Below, piece by piece: positions 26,498 through 35,043 of a stretch of DNA of 64,000 nt. The first letter of the stretch is position 1. Each line of letters begins with the position of its first letter. The notes beneath the pieces are model-generated. The model saw only the letters and a list, made by a program, of their open reading frames with translations, was not told the DNA's origin and made no database searches. The stretch lies in NCBI GenBank assembly GCA_036568005.1, contig DATCTJ010000096.1, positions 48,222 to 112,221 on the forward strand, in the 5' to 3' direction. The position numbers and the translations under genes are program-made. The DNA comes from Lutibacter sp036568005 (lineage in GTDB: Bacteria; Bacteroidota; Bacteroidia; Flavobacteriales; Flavobacteriaceae).

Positions 26498-27262
26498 ATG
26501 AAAGTATTGCATTCAACTATTTTAGGAAGCGGACAGCCATTTCTTATTCTGCATGGGTATTTTGGAATGAGTGATAACTGGAAATCGTTGGGGACTAAAT
26601 TTTCTGAAAATTTTGAGGTACATTTAATCGACCAACGTAATCACGGTCGAAGTTTTCATTCCGATGATTTTGATTATGAATTATTGGTGGAAGATTTGTA
26701 CAACTATATTCATCATTATCGGTTAGAATACATCATACTTTTGGGCCATTCTATGGGCGGAAAAGTGGTTATGCGATTTGCGGTTACATATCCAGAATTG
26801 GTTGATAAATTAATTGTTGCAGATATAAGTCCGAGATTTTACAAACCGCATCACCAAACTATTTTGGCCGCATTGAATACAATTAATTTCGCGCTTCAAA
26901 ACACGCGAAAAAAAGTGGAGGATGTGTTAAGAATATATATTAAAGAAGAAGGAGTTTTACAATTTCTTCTCAAAAATGTCTATTGGAAATCAAAAGGTAA
27001 ATTGGCATATAGATTTAATTTACAAAGTTTAACAGAACATAACAGTGAGGTGGGCAAGGCCTTGCCTTCTTTTACTTCTTTTGAAGGCGATACATTATTT
27101 TTAAAAGGTGAAAACTCAAATTATATTACAGAAGATGACAAGCCACTCATTGAAGCCCATTTTTTAAATTCGAAAATTGTTGCTATAAAAAATGCCGGTC
27201 ATTGGCTTCATGCTGAGAATCCAAGCCAATTTTATAATGAGGTTTTTAGTTTTTTAAGCTAA
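26498..27262 (+). CDS. alpha/beta-fold hydrolase (YbfF-like esterase)
   Basis: A 254-residue cytosolic hydrolase. LHGYFGMSDNW carries the oxyanion region, DQRNHGRSFHS follows, and the nucleophile elbow is GHSMGG (Ser about 89). The catalytic His is in AGHWLHAENP near residue 230. The layout fits the YbfF subgroup of thioester/carboxyl esterases. The substrate is unknown. Confidence 0.85.
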   Translation: MKVLHSTILGSGQPFLILHGYFGMSDNWKSLGTKFSENFEVHLIDQRNHGRSFHSDDFDYELLVEDLYNYIHHYRLEYIILLGHSMGGKVVMRFAVTYPELVDKLIVADISPRFYKPHHQTILAALNTINFALQNTRKKVEDVLRIYIKEEGVLQFLLKNVYWKSKGKLAYRFNLQSLTEHNSEVGKALPSFTSFEGDTLFLKGENSNYITEDDKPLIEAHFLNSKIVAIKNAGHWLHAENPSQFYNEVFSFLS

Positions 27263-27286
27263 TTGTTATGTTGAAATAATTATGGT

Positions 27287-27294
27287 TAAATTTG
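27287..27294 (+). promoter_or_regulatory. -7 promoter box of the holin-like gene
   Basis: TAAATTTG, full TANNTTTG match, 23 bp upstream of the ATG at 27318. Confidence 0.5.
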
Positions 27295-27317
27295 TATAAA
27301 TTAAAAAATAAGTATTG

Positions 27318-27662
27318 ATGAAAACAATTTTAAGAATGTTATTAACGGCGGTTGCGGTTGTTATAATTGCCAACTTTTTACCAGGAGTGGAGGTGACCGA
27401 TTTTACCAATGCCATGTTTCTTGCCATTGTTTTGGCCTTTTTAAGAATTACCGTAAAACCATTACTAGTGTTTTTAACCCTGCCAGCAACCATAGTGACA
27501 CTTGGGCTGTTTTTGTTCGTTATTAATGCAGTAATTATCATGTTAGCAGGGTATTTTGTAGCAGGTTTTACAGTTTCTGGATTTTGGACAGCACTGCTGT
27601 TTAGTATATTGTTATCAATGTTCCAATCTGTTTTGTATTCATTCTTGCAAGAAAAAGAATAA
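27318..27662 (+). CDS. phage-holin-4 family membrane protein
   Basis: A 114-residue protein with four hydrophobic segments (ILRMLLTAVAVVIIANF, FLAIVLAFLRI, LPATIVTLGLFLFVINAVIIML, FWTALLFSILLSMFQSVLYSF), matching the 4-TM PF04020-type family. Despite the name, most members sit in ordinary chromosomes without phage genes, as here. The function is unknown. ATG 27318 is preferred over the adjacent ATG at 27315 only by promoter spacing. Confidence 0.8.
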   Translation: MKTILRMLLTAVAVVIIANFLPGVEVTDFTNAMFLAIVLAFLRITVKPLLVFLTLPATIVTLGLFLFVINAVIIMLAGYFVAGFTVSGFWTALLFSILLSMFQSVLYSFLQEKE

Positions 27663-27690
27663 AAATAGTTGAATTTGAACGGGTTAATTA

Positions 27691-27721
27691 TTTGCTAGAT
27701 GCGTAAAAAATAGTACTTTTG
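27691..27721 (+). promoter_or_regulatory. full -33/-7 promoter of tig
   Basis: TTTG at 27691-27694, 19-bp spacer, then TACTTTTG at 27714-27721: an exact Bacteroidetes promoter, 40 bp before the tig ATG. Confidence 0.75.
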
Positions 27722-27760
27722 CACCCAATTTCGAATGATTTAAGATAAAAACAGCATAAA

Positions 27761-29083
27761 ATGAATATTACAAAAGAAAATATTGATGCGTTAAATGCAG
27801 TGGTAAAGGTTGAAATATCAGCCGCAGATTACCAAGAAAAAGTAGCGAAAATTTTACAGGATTACCGTAAAAAAGCTGACATACCAGGATTTAGAAAAGG
27901 ACAGGTGCCCTTAGGAATGGTTAAAAAGCAGTACGGAAAATCTATTATGATTGATGAGGTTAACAAACTATTACAAGAAGCTTTAAACAATTTTTTAATT
28001 GAAGAAAAATTAGACATTCTTGGAAATCCATTGCCAAAAATGGAAGAAGAGTTTTCTTGGGATAAAGAAGATTATACCTTTGAATTTGAATTGGGCTTGG
28101 CTCCTGAATTTGAAGTGAACCTTGAGGCAAAAAATAAAGTTACCCAATACAATATTGTTGCAGATAAAGAATTGTTAAAAAAAGAAGTTGAAAATATTAG
28201 AAAACGTTTTGGAAAAATAGTTCCAAAAGAAACTGTTGAAGAAGGTGTGAATATTGCAGGGACTTTTGTCAACGAAGAAAAAGAAATCAATAAAAAATCA
28301 ACAATTGCTTTAGAATCCGTAAAAGGAAAAGCAAACCAACAAAAATTTATTGGAAAAAAAGTGGGTGATGTTGTTGAATTAAAAACTAAAGGGCTTTTTG
28401 ATGACGACCATAAATTAATGGGCGCTTTGGGACTGAGTCACGATGAAATTCATGGTCTTGAAATTCTTTTAACCTTTACCATTGAAGAAATTAACGCAAA
28501 TGAACTTGCTGAAATTAATCAAGAATTGTTCGATAAAATATTTGGTGAAGGTGTTGTGAAATCAGAGGATGAACTTAAAGCTAAAATTAAAGAAGACGCC
28601 GAAAAACAATTTCAAACACAAGCTGATCAGCAACTATTGAATGATGTAACAGAATATTTGGTGGAAAATACAAAATTTGATCTGCCTGCTGAGTTTCTAA
28701 AAAGATGGATGGTTGTTGCAGGTGAAAAACCAATGACTCCAGAAGATGCTTCAGAAGAATATGAAAAATCGGAAAAAGGCTTGCGTTACCAATTAATTGA
28801 AGGTAAAATTTTAAAAGATAACAAACTTCAAGTAAGTTATGAGGAATTGAAAGATTTTACAAAAGGTTTTGTTAAAATTCAAATGGCACAATACGGACAA
28901 TTAAATCCGGAAGAAAAGGAGCTTGAAGATATTGCGCAAAGAGTTTTAGGCAACCAAGATGAGGCAAAACGTTTGCAAGAACAATTGGTAAGCCAAAAAT
29001 TATTGAATTTTTATAAGGAAAAAATGACTTTTAAAACAAAAGAAGTGAACTACGAGGAGTTTGTAAAAGAAGTTTACAAATAA
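27761..29083 (+). CDS. tig: trigger factor
   Basis: Ribosome-associated folding chaperone, 440 residues. The N-terminal ribosome-binding signature GFRKGQVP is at 43-50, followed by a divergent FKBP-like domain around 150-250 and a long helical C-terminal arm. Start ATG 27761 is supported by the promoter and by the family N-terminus MNITKENIDA. Confidence 0.95.
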   Translation: MNITKENIDALNAVVKVEISAADYQEKVAKILQDYRKKADIPGFRKGQVPLGMVKKQYGKSIMIDEVNKLLQEALNNFLIEEKLDILGNPLPKMEEEFSWDKEDYTFEFELGLAPEFEVNLEAKNKVTQYNIVADKELLKKEVENIRKRFGKIVPKETVEEGVNIAGTFVNEEKEINKKSTIALESVKGKANQQKFIGKKVGDVVELKTKGLFDDDHKLMGALGLSHDEIHGLEILLTFTIEEINANELAEINQELFDKIFGEGVVKSEDELKAKIKEDAEKQFQTQADQQLLNDVTEYLVENTKFDLPAEFLKRWMVVAGEKPMTPEDASEEYEKSEKGLRYQLIEGKILKDNKLQVSYEELKDFTKGFVKIQMAQYGQLNPEEKELEDIAQRVLGNQDEAKRLQEQLVSQKLLNFYKEKMTFKTKEVNYEEFVKEVYK

Positions 29084-29106
29084 TAGTTTTTTATTTCCAT
29101 AAAATT

Positions 29107-29143
29107 AAAAACGCCTTAAAACATTTCTTTTAAGGCGTTTTTT
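29107..29143. terminator. bidirectional terminator between tig and DEAD helicase
   Basis: AACGCCTTAAAA and TTTTAAGGCGTT form a long stem flanked by A and T runs, shared by the two convergent genes. Confidence 0.85.
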
Positions 29144-29164
29144 ATGCTTATAATCTATTTAAAA

Positions 29165-30499
29165 TCATTTCTTTTTTTGTCCGCGCGTTAGCGGTTTTTT
29201 ATATTTTTTTACAATTTCACGTCGGTAAGAACCGCCTAAATTTACTTTTCTGTTTTTCTCCTTTTTTTCGTGAAATGCCGATCCGCCAACAACAGCTTCC
29301 TTTTTCTTTTCATTTGAAGATTCTTCAAGTTCTGATCTCGGAATTTCCTCATCAATCAATTGGGTAGAAATTTCTATAGCTTCAGGAAGGTCGAAAACAT
29401 CTATTTCCCGATTCATCAATAATTCAATTTCGCCCAAGTAATCGGCTTCAGCTTCGGTAAATAAAGAAATTGAAGTTCCCAATTGTTCGGCACGGCCGGT
29501 TCTTCCAATTCGGTGTATATAATTTTCGGGTTCTTTTGGAATGTCGAAATTAATCACGTGGCTCACATTGGTTAAATCCAATCCACGTGCAATAATATCG
29601 GTGGCAATTAAAACAGAAATAGTTCCTTTTTCAAATTTTTCTACAGAACGCAAACGATAATTTTGCGTTTTATTGGAATGGATGACGGCCACTTGTTTTG
29701 GAAGCGCCAAATCCATCTCATCAAATAAAATGGTGGCTTGTTTTTTGTTTTTCACAAATACCAACACCTTGCTAAAGGTCTTTTTGTCTAGCAGAATATT
29801 TTTTAAAAAGTTAACTTTCGTATAAAAATTTGGAACTGGATAGGCTTGTTGCTGAATGGTATCTAACGGACTACCGCTGGTTGAAACTTCAATTTTAACG
29901 GGAGATTTAAAAAAAGTATCCAACAAATCATCAACTTCTTTGGTTAAGGTTGCAGAAAATAAAATGCTCTGGCGTTTATTGGGAAGCAAATCCATCAAGG
30001 TAATTATTTGTGGCCTAAAACCCAGATTCATCATCTCATCAACTTCATCAATCACAAATTTTTGAATAAATTTGAGTTTTAAAATGCCATCCAATGCCAA
30101 ATCCAACAATCTTCCAGGGGTGGCGACTAAGATGTCCAAACCTGCATGAACAAGCTGTTTATCGGTATTTATATTGGTGCCTCCGTAGATTCCGGCAAAA
30201 CGAACGTTCATATAAGGTGTCAAACTCTTAATATCTTTTACAACTTGAACCACCAATTCCCGGGTTGGAACAATAATTAAAACCCTTGGATGTTTTTGGT
30301 CTGAAAACGTGTGCTGTCTTAATATAGGCAGTAAATAAGCAAAAGTTTTTCCTGTTCCTGTTTGGGCAATACCTACAACATCTTTACTGCTCATAATCAC
30401 CGAAAATGCCCTTTCTTGAATAGGCGTGGGAACGGTAAAGCCTAAATCGTCTAAAGCATTTAATAAAAATCGGTTTAAATTTAAATCGGAAAAGGTCAT
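29165..30499 (-). CDS. DEAD-box ATP-dependent RNA helicase
   Basis: RNA helicase of 444 residues, start ATG 30499 (MTFSDLNLN). The Q motif PTPIQERAF, AQTGTGKT, PTRELVVQV, TPGRLLDL, the Walker B as DEVDEMM (Val for Ala), SAT, ARGLD and HRIGRTGR are all present. A basic tail (RREIVKKYKKPLTRGQKKK) suits RNA binding. RhlE/CshA-like, with roles in ribosome assembly or mRNA decay likely. DEVD is tolerated in this superfamily. Confidence 0.92.
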   Translation of the reverse strand: MTFSDLNLNRFLLNALDDLGFTVPTPIQERAFSVIMSSKDVVGIAQTGTGKTFAYLLPILRQHTFSDQKHPRVLIIVPTRELVVQVVKDIKSLTPYMNVRFAGIYGGTNINTDKQLVHAGLDILVATPGRLLDLALDGILKLKFIQKFVIDEVDEMMNLGFRPQIITLMDLLPNKRQSILFSATLTKEVDDLLDTFFKSPVKIEVSTSGSPLDTIQQQAYPVPNFYTKVNFLKNILLDKKTFSKVLVFVKNKKQATILFDEMDLALPKQVAVIHSNKTQNYRLRSVEKFEKGTISVLIATDIIARGLDLTNVSHVINFDIPKEPENYIHRIGRTGRAEQLGTSISLFTEAEADYLGEIELLMNREIDVFDLPEAIEISTQLIDEEIPRSELEESSNEKKKEAVVGGSAFHEKKEKNRKVNLGGSYRREIVKKYKKPLTRGQKKK

Positions 30500-30682
30500 T
30501 ATTTTAATTTTTGCAAATGTAATACTTAATAAATTAATAAATAGGGACAGCTCGCCAACTGTCTTTTCAGTTAATACCAAATACGAGGGTTAGTGAGGTT
30601 TTTTCTAGTCTGCAGAAGTCCGAAGACTGAAGACCAATGTTTAATTTTAAAAGCAAATAGATAAATAATGTGTCATCCTTAA

Positions 30683-30738
30683 TCAAGCTCCCTTTCCTTG
30701 GGTAAGTTTACCTGCCACGGCAGGGGTTGGGGACAGGA
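30683..30738. repeat. R2 repeat with inserted GC arm
   Basis: CTCCCTTTCCTTGGG... GGGGTTGGGGACAGGA, related to the R2 copies at 26431, 45084 and 50549, with a CCTGCCACGGCAGG palindrome inserted. It lies just after the polA stop. Confidence 0.6.
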
Positions 30739-30748
30739 AAACAATTCT

Positions 30749-33583
30749 CTAATGTGCTTCCAACCAATTTTCGCCTTCACCCAATTCAACAGTTAAAGGA
30801 ACAGAAAGTGTATAAGCCCGTTCCATTTCGTGTTTAATTTTTGGCTTTAAAATATCGAGCTCGTCTTTAAGCATATCAAAAACCAATTCATCATGCACTT
30901 GCAATAACATTTTTGATTTGAAATTGCCTTCGTTTAACATTTTATGGATATTGATCATCGCAATTTTAATAATATCCGCAGCGCTTCCTTGTATTGGCGC
31001 ATTTACAGCATTTCTTTCATCACCTGATCGAACAATGGCGTTTTGTGAATTGATATTTTTTAAATAGCGACGACGACCCAAAACTGTTTCCACATAACCT
31101 TGTTCTCGCGCCATTTCTACTTGATTGGCAATAAATTCTTTTAATTTCGGAAATGTTCTGTAATAATTGTCTATAAGCTCTTTTGCCTCGGATCTTGTTT
31201 TGTTTAATTGCTCGGCCAGGGTAAAAGCACCTTGTCCGTATATAATACCAAAATTCACCGCCTTAGCATCCCCGCGTTGCGTTCTGGTCACTTCATCTAA
31301 AGAAATATCAAATATTTTGGCAGCTGTTGCGGCATGAATGTCTTCCCCTCTTTTAAAGGATTCAATCATGCTTTCATCACCGCTTAAAGCAGCAATAATG
31401 CGAAGTTCAATCTGCGAATAATCGGCAGCTAGTAAAATATAATGCATATTTCGGGCAACAAATGCTTTTCTCACTTGTCTGCCGCGTTCTGTTCTCATCG
31501 GAATATTTTGCAAGTTCGGATTGACGGAGCTCAACCGGCCAGTTGAAGCCACAGCCTGACTGTAAGTAGTGTGAATTCTACCAGTTTTTTTGTCTATTTG
31601 ATTTGGCAATGCATCAACATAGGTGTTTTTTAATTTTACCAAACCACGCCATTCCAAAATATCTTTTACGATTTGATGTTTTGACGCCAGTTTCGATAAA
31701 ATCTCTTCGCCGGTTGCATATTGCCCGGTTTTGGTTTTTTTAGGCTTGTCAATTAATTTTAAATGGTCAAACAACACATCGCCCAATTGTTTTGGAGAGG
31801 CCAAATTAAATTCGATTGCCGCTTCTTTGTAAATGGCGGTTTCTAACTGGAGAATATCTTCCGTTAATTTTTCCGACAGGGAATTTAAATAGGTTGCATC
31901 CATTTTTATACCTTCCAATTCCATAGTAGCCAATACAAGAAGCAATGGCATTTCAATTTCATCAAATAATTTAGTCAGGTTAAATTGGTACAATTCTTTT
32001 TCAAAAAAATCTTTAAGTTGAAATATAACATCGGCATTTTCAACCGTGTATTCCGTTTGTTTATTAAGGTCAATTTCACGGACAGAAATTTGATTTTTTC
32101 CTTTTTTGCCAACAAACGCCTCTAAATTCAAGGGCTTGTAATTCAAATAAGTTTCTGTAAGCACCATTAAATCATGGCGCATATCTGGATTTATTAGATA
32201 ATGTGCAATCATAATGTCGAACAATTTCCCCTTGATAGCCAATTGGTGATTGCTTAAAATTTTAACGCTGGTTTTTAGGTCGTGACCAATTTTTTCGATG
32301 GATTCTGATTCGAAAAATGCTCGAAATTCTTCTAAAACTTGTTGTGTTTCCTCTTTTTTTTCCGAAAGCGGCACATAATAACCTTTTCCTTTCTCATAGG
32401 AAAATGCGATTCCCACCAAATCAGTTTCAAATAATTCTTCACCAATGGTTTCAACATAAAAACTTACCGATTTTTGTTTTAATAAATTTTCGAGAAGCAA
32501 TTTTCTTGAAAAAGCCGAATTTACCGATTGGTATAAATGGTTGGTGTTTTTGGTAGTTTTATCTCCTGCGGAAAAGGTGTCATTTGCCTTAGTATTTTCT
32601 AATGTTGAAAATAAATCGAATTGATGTTCTGCCACAGGTTGCTGTTGTTGAGGCGCCTTATTTTCTTCTTTCTGAACACTTTTGGGAGTTTCAACAGGAT
32701 GTTTAAATATTGAATTAAAGCTTTCAGCAATTCTTCTGAATTCCAATTCCTTTAAAATTTCATTGACTTTTTCAAAATCAGGATGATTTAGCTCATAATC
32801 TTTTTCGTTAAATTGTACTGGGCAATCCAATAAAATGGTGGCCAATTTTTTGGAAAGCAAGCCCAGTTCTTTATTTTCTTCCACTTTTTCCCTCATTTTG
32901 CCTTTTAGCTCATGGGTATGCTCCAACAAATTTTCTATACTGCCGTATTCCTTAATGAACTTTTTTGCTGTTTTTTCACCAACACCTGGCAATCCTGGAA
33001 TATTATCGATGGTATCTCCCATCATTCCCAACAAATCGATTACCTGTTCTGGTCGTTCTACCTCAAATTTTTCTTGAACTTCGGGAATTCCCCAAACCTC
33101 AATGCCATTTCCCATTCGGGAGGGTTTGTACATGAAAATATTTTCGGAAACCAATTGCGCAAAATCTTTGTCGGGCGTGACCATATACGTCTTAAAGCCT
33201 TCTTTTTCGGCTTGTTTGGCAAGTGTCCCAATTAAATCATCGGCTTCAAAACCTTCTTTTTCAATAATTGGGATGTGCATGGCTTCCAAAATTTTATGAA
33301 TGTATGGAATCGCAATTTTAATGGCTTCCGGCGTTTGCAAACGATTCATTTTATATCCGGGAAATGCTTCTGAACGAATGTGAGAACCACCATTGTCGAA
33401 AGCAACGGCCAAATGATCTGGTTTTTCGCGTTTTATCACATCAAGCAACGAATTAACAAATCCCATTATGGCGGAAGTGTCCATTCCTTTCGAATTTATT
33501 CTCGGGTTTTTTATAAGGGCATAATAGCCACGAAAAATTAAAGCGTAGGCGTCTAAAAGGAAAAGGCGTTTTTGTTTCGACAT
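30749..33583 (-). CDS. polA: DNA polymerase I
   Basis: Repair and Okazaki-processing polymerase, 944 residues from ATG 33583 (MSKQKRLFLLDAYA). The 5'-3' exonuclease domain (1-about 290) is intact (DAYALIFRGYY, GFEADDLIGTLA, PGVGEKTA). The polymerase domain is intact (AADYSQIELRI, GIIYGQGAF, QVHDELVF). In between, the 3'-5' exonuclease fold remains, but by eye the E. coli metal ligands D355, D424 and D501 are replaced by Tyr376, Ser439 and Asn516, with only the Glu in VET kept. Proofreading is therefore probably lost. Confidence 0.95.
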   Translation of the reverse strand: MSKQKRLFLLDAYALIFRGYYALIKNPRINSKGMDTSAIMGFVNSLLDVIKREKPDHLAVAFDNGGSHIRSEAFPGYKMNRLQTPEAIKIAIPYIHKILEAMHIPIIEKEGFEADDLIGTLAKQAEKEGFKTYMVTPDKDFAQLVSENIFMYKPSRMGNGIEVWGIPEVQEKFEVERPEQVIDLLGMMGDTIDNIPGLPGVGEKTAKKFIKEYGSIENLLEHTHELKGKMREKVEENKELGLLSKKLATILLDCPVQFNEKDYELNHPDFEKVNEILKELEFRRIAESFNSIFKHPVETPKSVQKEENKAPQQQQPVAEHQFDLFSTLENTKANDTFSAGDKTTKNTNHLYQSVNSAFSRKLLLENLLKQKSVSFYVETIGEELFETDLVGIAFSYEKGKGYYVPLSEKKEETQQVLEEFRAFFESESIEKIGHDLKTSVKILSNHQLAIKGKLFDIMIAHYLINPDMRHDLMVLTETYLNYKPLNLEAFVGKKGKNQISVREIDLNKQTEYTVENADVIFQLKDFFEKELYQFNLTKLFDEIEMPLLLVLATMELEGIKMDATYLNSLSEKLTEDILQLETAIYKEAAIEFNLASPKQLGDVLFDHLKLIDKPKKTKTGQYATGEEILSKLASKHQIVKDILEWRGLVKLKNTYVDALPNQIDKKTGRIHTTYSQAVASTGRLSSVNPNLQNIPMRTERGRQVRKAFVARNMHYILLAADYSQIELRIIAALSGDESMIESFKRGEDIHAATAAKIFDISLDEVTRTQRGDAKAVNFGIIYGQGAFTLAEQLNKTRSEAKELIDNYYRTFPKLKEFIANQVEMAREQGYVETVLGRRRYLKNINSQNAIVRSGDERNAVNAPIQGSAADIIKIAMINIHKMLNEGNFKSKMLLQVHDELVFDMLKDELDILKPKIKHEMERAYTLSVPLTVELGEGENWLEAH

Positions 33584-33792
33584 TGAATTATAATATTGAA
33601 ATGTTTGTTTTTGTAAAAGTAATGAAATCAATTTTAACTATTCATTAATCATATTTTAAAACTTAATAGGGTGTATAGACTATTTTATCTTTCTTGGTTT
33701 TTTAGCGTTTCCCCGCCGTATAGGACTTTGGCCTGAAATAACGGTAGTGATACTGAAAATGAAGTAGGTGTCGATTGTTTCAATAAAAATGT

Positions 33793-33800
33793 TACATTTG
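33793..33800 (+). promoter_or_regulatory. -7 promoter box of the thioredoxin-like gene
   Basis: TACATTTG, full TANNTTTG match, 51 bp before the ATG. Confidence 0.6.
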
Positions 33801-33851
33801 TATAGATAAGGCTTTTATTTTTTTAAAACATTTCACAAAAAATGTTAGTTT

Positions 33852-34151
33852 ATGGCAAAATTCGGCGAATTAATTAGTTCAGAGATTCCTGTGTTAATCG
33901 ATTTTTATAAAGAATGGGAAGAAGAAAAATCTGAGGATTCACATGATATTTTAAGAGATGTTGCAGCCGCCCTTGGTGATAAGGCGAAAGTAATAAAAAT
34001 TGATATCGAAAAAAATGAGACGCTTGCAAATGCCCTTAGAATTAAGGGAAATCCTACATTTATAATCTACAAAGACGGGGAAATGAAATGGCGCCAATCT
34101 GGTGACCAAGATGCAAATACCTTAATTGGGTTGGTTCAGCAGTATCTTTAA
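33852..34151 (+). CDS. thioredoxin-like protein lacking the CxxC motif
   Basis: A 99-residue cytosolic thioredoxin-fold protein. The frame VLIDFYKEW precedes the usual active site, but WCGPC is replaced by WEEEKSEDSH. The cis-proline loop GNPTFIIYKDGE and terminal helix are normal. It contains no cysteine at all, so it cannot catalyse disulfide exchange and is more likely a binding or adaptor protein. A promoter box lies upstream and a REP element directly after the stop. Confidence 0.85.
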   Translation: MAKFGELISSEIPVLIDFYKEWEEEKSEDSHDILRDVAAALGDKAKVIKIDIEKNETLANALRIKGNPTFIIYKDGEMKWRQSGDQDANTLIGLVQQYL

Positions 34152-34343
34152 CCCCCTAACCCCAATGTCATTAAGTTAAGGGAATATTTGTCATTGCTTC
34201 GCCAGTTCGCTATCGTTCGTGTCCGACAAAGGAGGAATCGCATTAAATAGCTTAACATGATGTGATTCCTCGTACCTCGGAATGACAAAATAAAAACGTT
34301 AAAGTCTTAACTTAATGACATTGCCCTTCGGGGGTTAGGGGGC
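34150..34343. repeat. composite inverted repeat with REP1 ends
   Basis: Left arm 34150-34181 (CCCCCTAACCCC then AATGTCATTAAGTTAAG) pairs with right arm 34305-34343 (CTTAACTTAATGACATT, then CGGGGGTTAGGGGG). A nested pair lies inside (GTCATT at 34190 with AATGAC at 34281; GAGGAATCGCAT near 34232 with ATGTGATTCCTC near 34260). It sits between two convergent genes and reaches into the last codons of the deacetylase. Confidence 0.8.
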
Positions 34344-34977
34344 AAAACCTATATCCGAGATAGCTATAATATTCCAAAACTTTTGGCAATACAAATTTTA
34401 GCTTTTCTGAAGCTTTATGGCTGTCATGAAAAATTATGATACTGCCATTTTGGATGTTTCGAATCACATTTTCAAAACATTTTTCACAAGAAACTTTTGG
34501 ATCAAAGTCGGCGCTTAAAACATCCCACATAATTATTTTATACCCCATTTTCCTAATTTTTCTTGATTGAGAAAGTGTAAGTTTTCCGTAAGGAGGCCTA
34601 AACAATTTTAGATTTTGGATTTTAGATTTTGGATTTTCTTTAAAATATTTTTCTGCTTCCTCAATGTTTTGCAGATAAACATCAGTTTTGGTTTTCCAGC
34701 CATTTAAATGGTTGTTGGTATGATTGCCTACAGAATGATTTTCAGCTCTAATTTTTTGAAGGATTTTTGGGTGATCTGTTATATTTTTTCCGATACAGAA
34801 AAAGGTGGCTTTCGCCTCATATTTTTTAAGTTCATTTAGCGTCCATTCCGTAATTTCTGGGGTAGGACCGTCATCAAAAGTAAGATAAAGTACTTTTTCT
34901 TTTGATGATAAACTCCATACCCAATTCCTGAAAAAAAATTTTAAAAAGTTTGGTGTTTTTATAAAATAAAGCATCAT
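34312..34977 (-). CDS. polysaccharide deacetylase family protein
   Basis: NodB-type deacetylase of 221 residues with an N-terminal hydrophobic/basic stretch but no clear signal. Motif 1 TFDDGPTPEIT (about 36) gives the catalytic and metal Asp, motif 2 SVGNHTNNH the two metal His, and RPPYGKLT motif 3; DVLSADFDP and FHDSHK close the site. It could act on peptidoglycan or surface polysaccharide. The last residues (CPLTPEGQCH) are encoded by a REP-type repeat, so the native C-terminus may have been replaced. Confidence 0.9.
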   Translation of the reverse strand: MMLYFIKTPNFLKFFFRNWVWSLSSKEKVLYLTFDDGPTPEITEWTLNELKKYEAKATFFCIGKNITDHPKILQKIRAENHSVGNHTNNHLNGWKTKTDVYLQNIEEAEKYFKENPKSKIQNLKLFRPPYGKLTLSQSRKIRKMGYKIIMWDVLSADFDPKVSCEKCFENVIRNIQNGSIIIFHDSHKASEKLKFVLPKVLEYYSYLGYRFCPLTPEGQCH

Positions 34978-34999
34978 GTAAAGGACTGTTTTGGCATAA

Positions 35000-35043
35000 A
35001 AAGTTTAACTGCGTCGACAATTTTGTAGACGCAGTTAAACTTT
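35000..35043 (-). terminator. strong terminator after the DUF2723 gene
   Basis: AAAGTTTAACTGCGTC at 35000-35015 pairs perfectly with GACGCAGTTAAACTTT at 35028-35043 (16 bp), and the minus-strand end runs into TTTTTATG. It overlaps the stop codon of the upstream gene. Confidence 0.85.

Noticed and set aside
27318..27662. Prophage remnant because of the holin-like protein
   Set aside because: No other phage gene nearby; this family is usually chromosomal.
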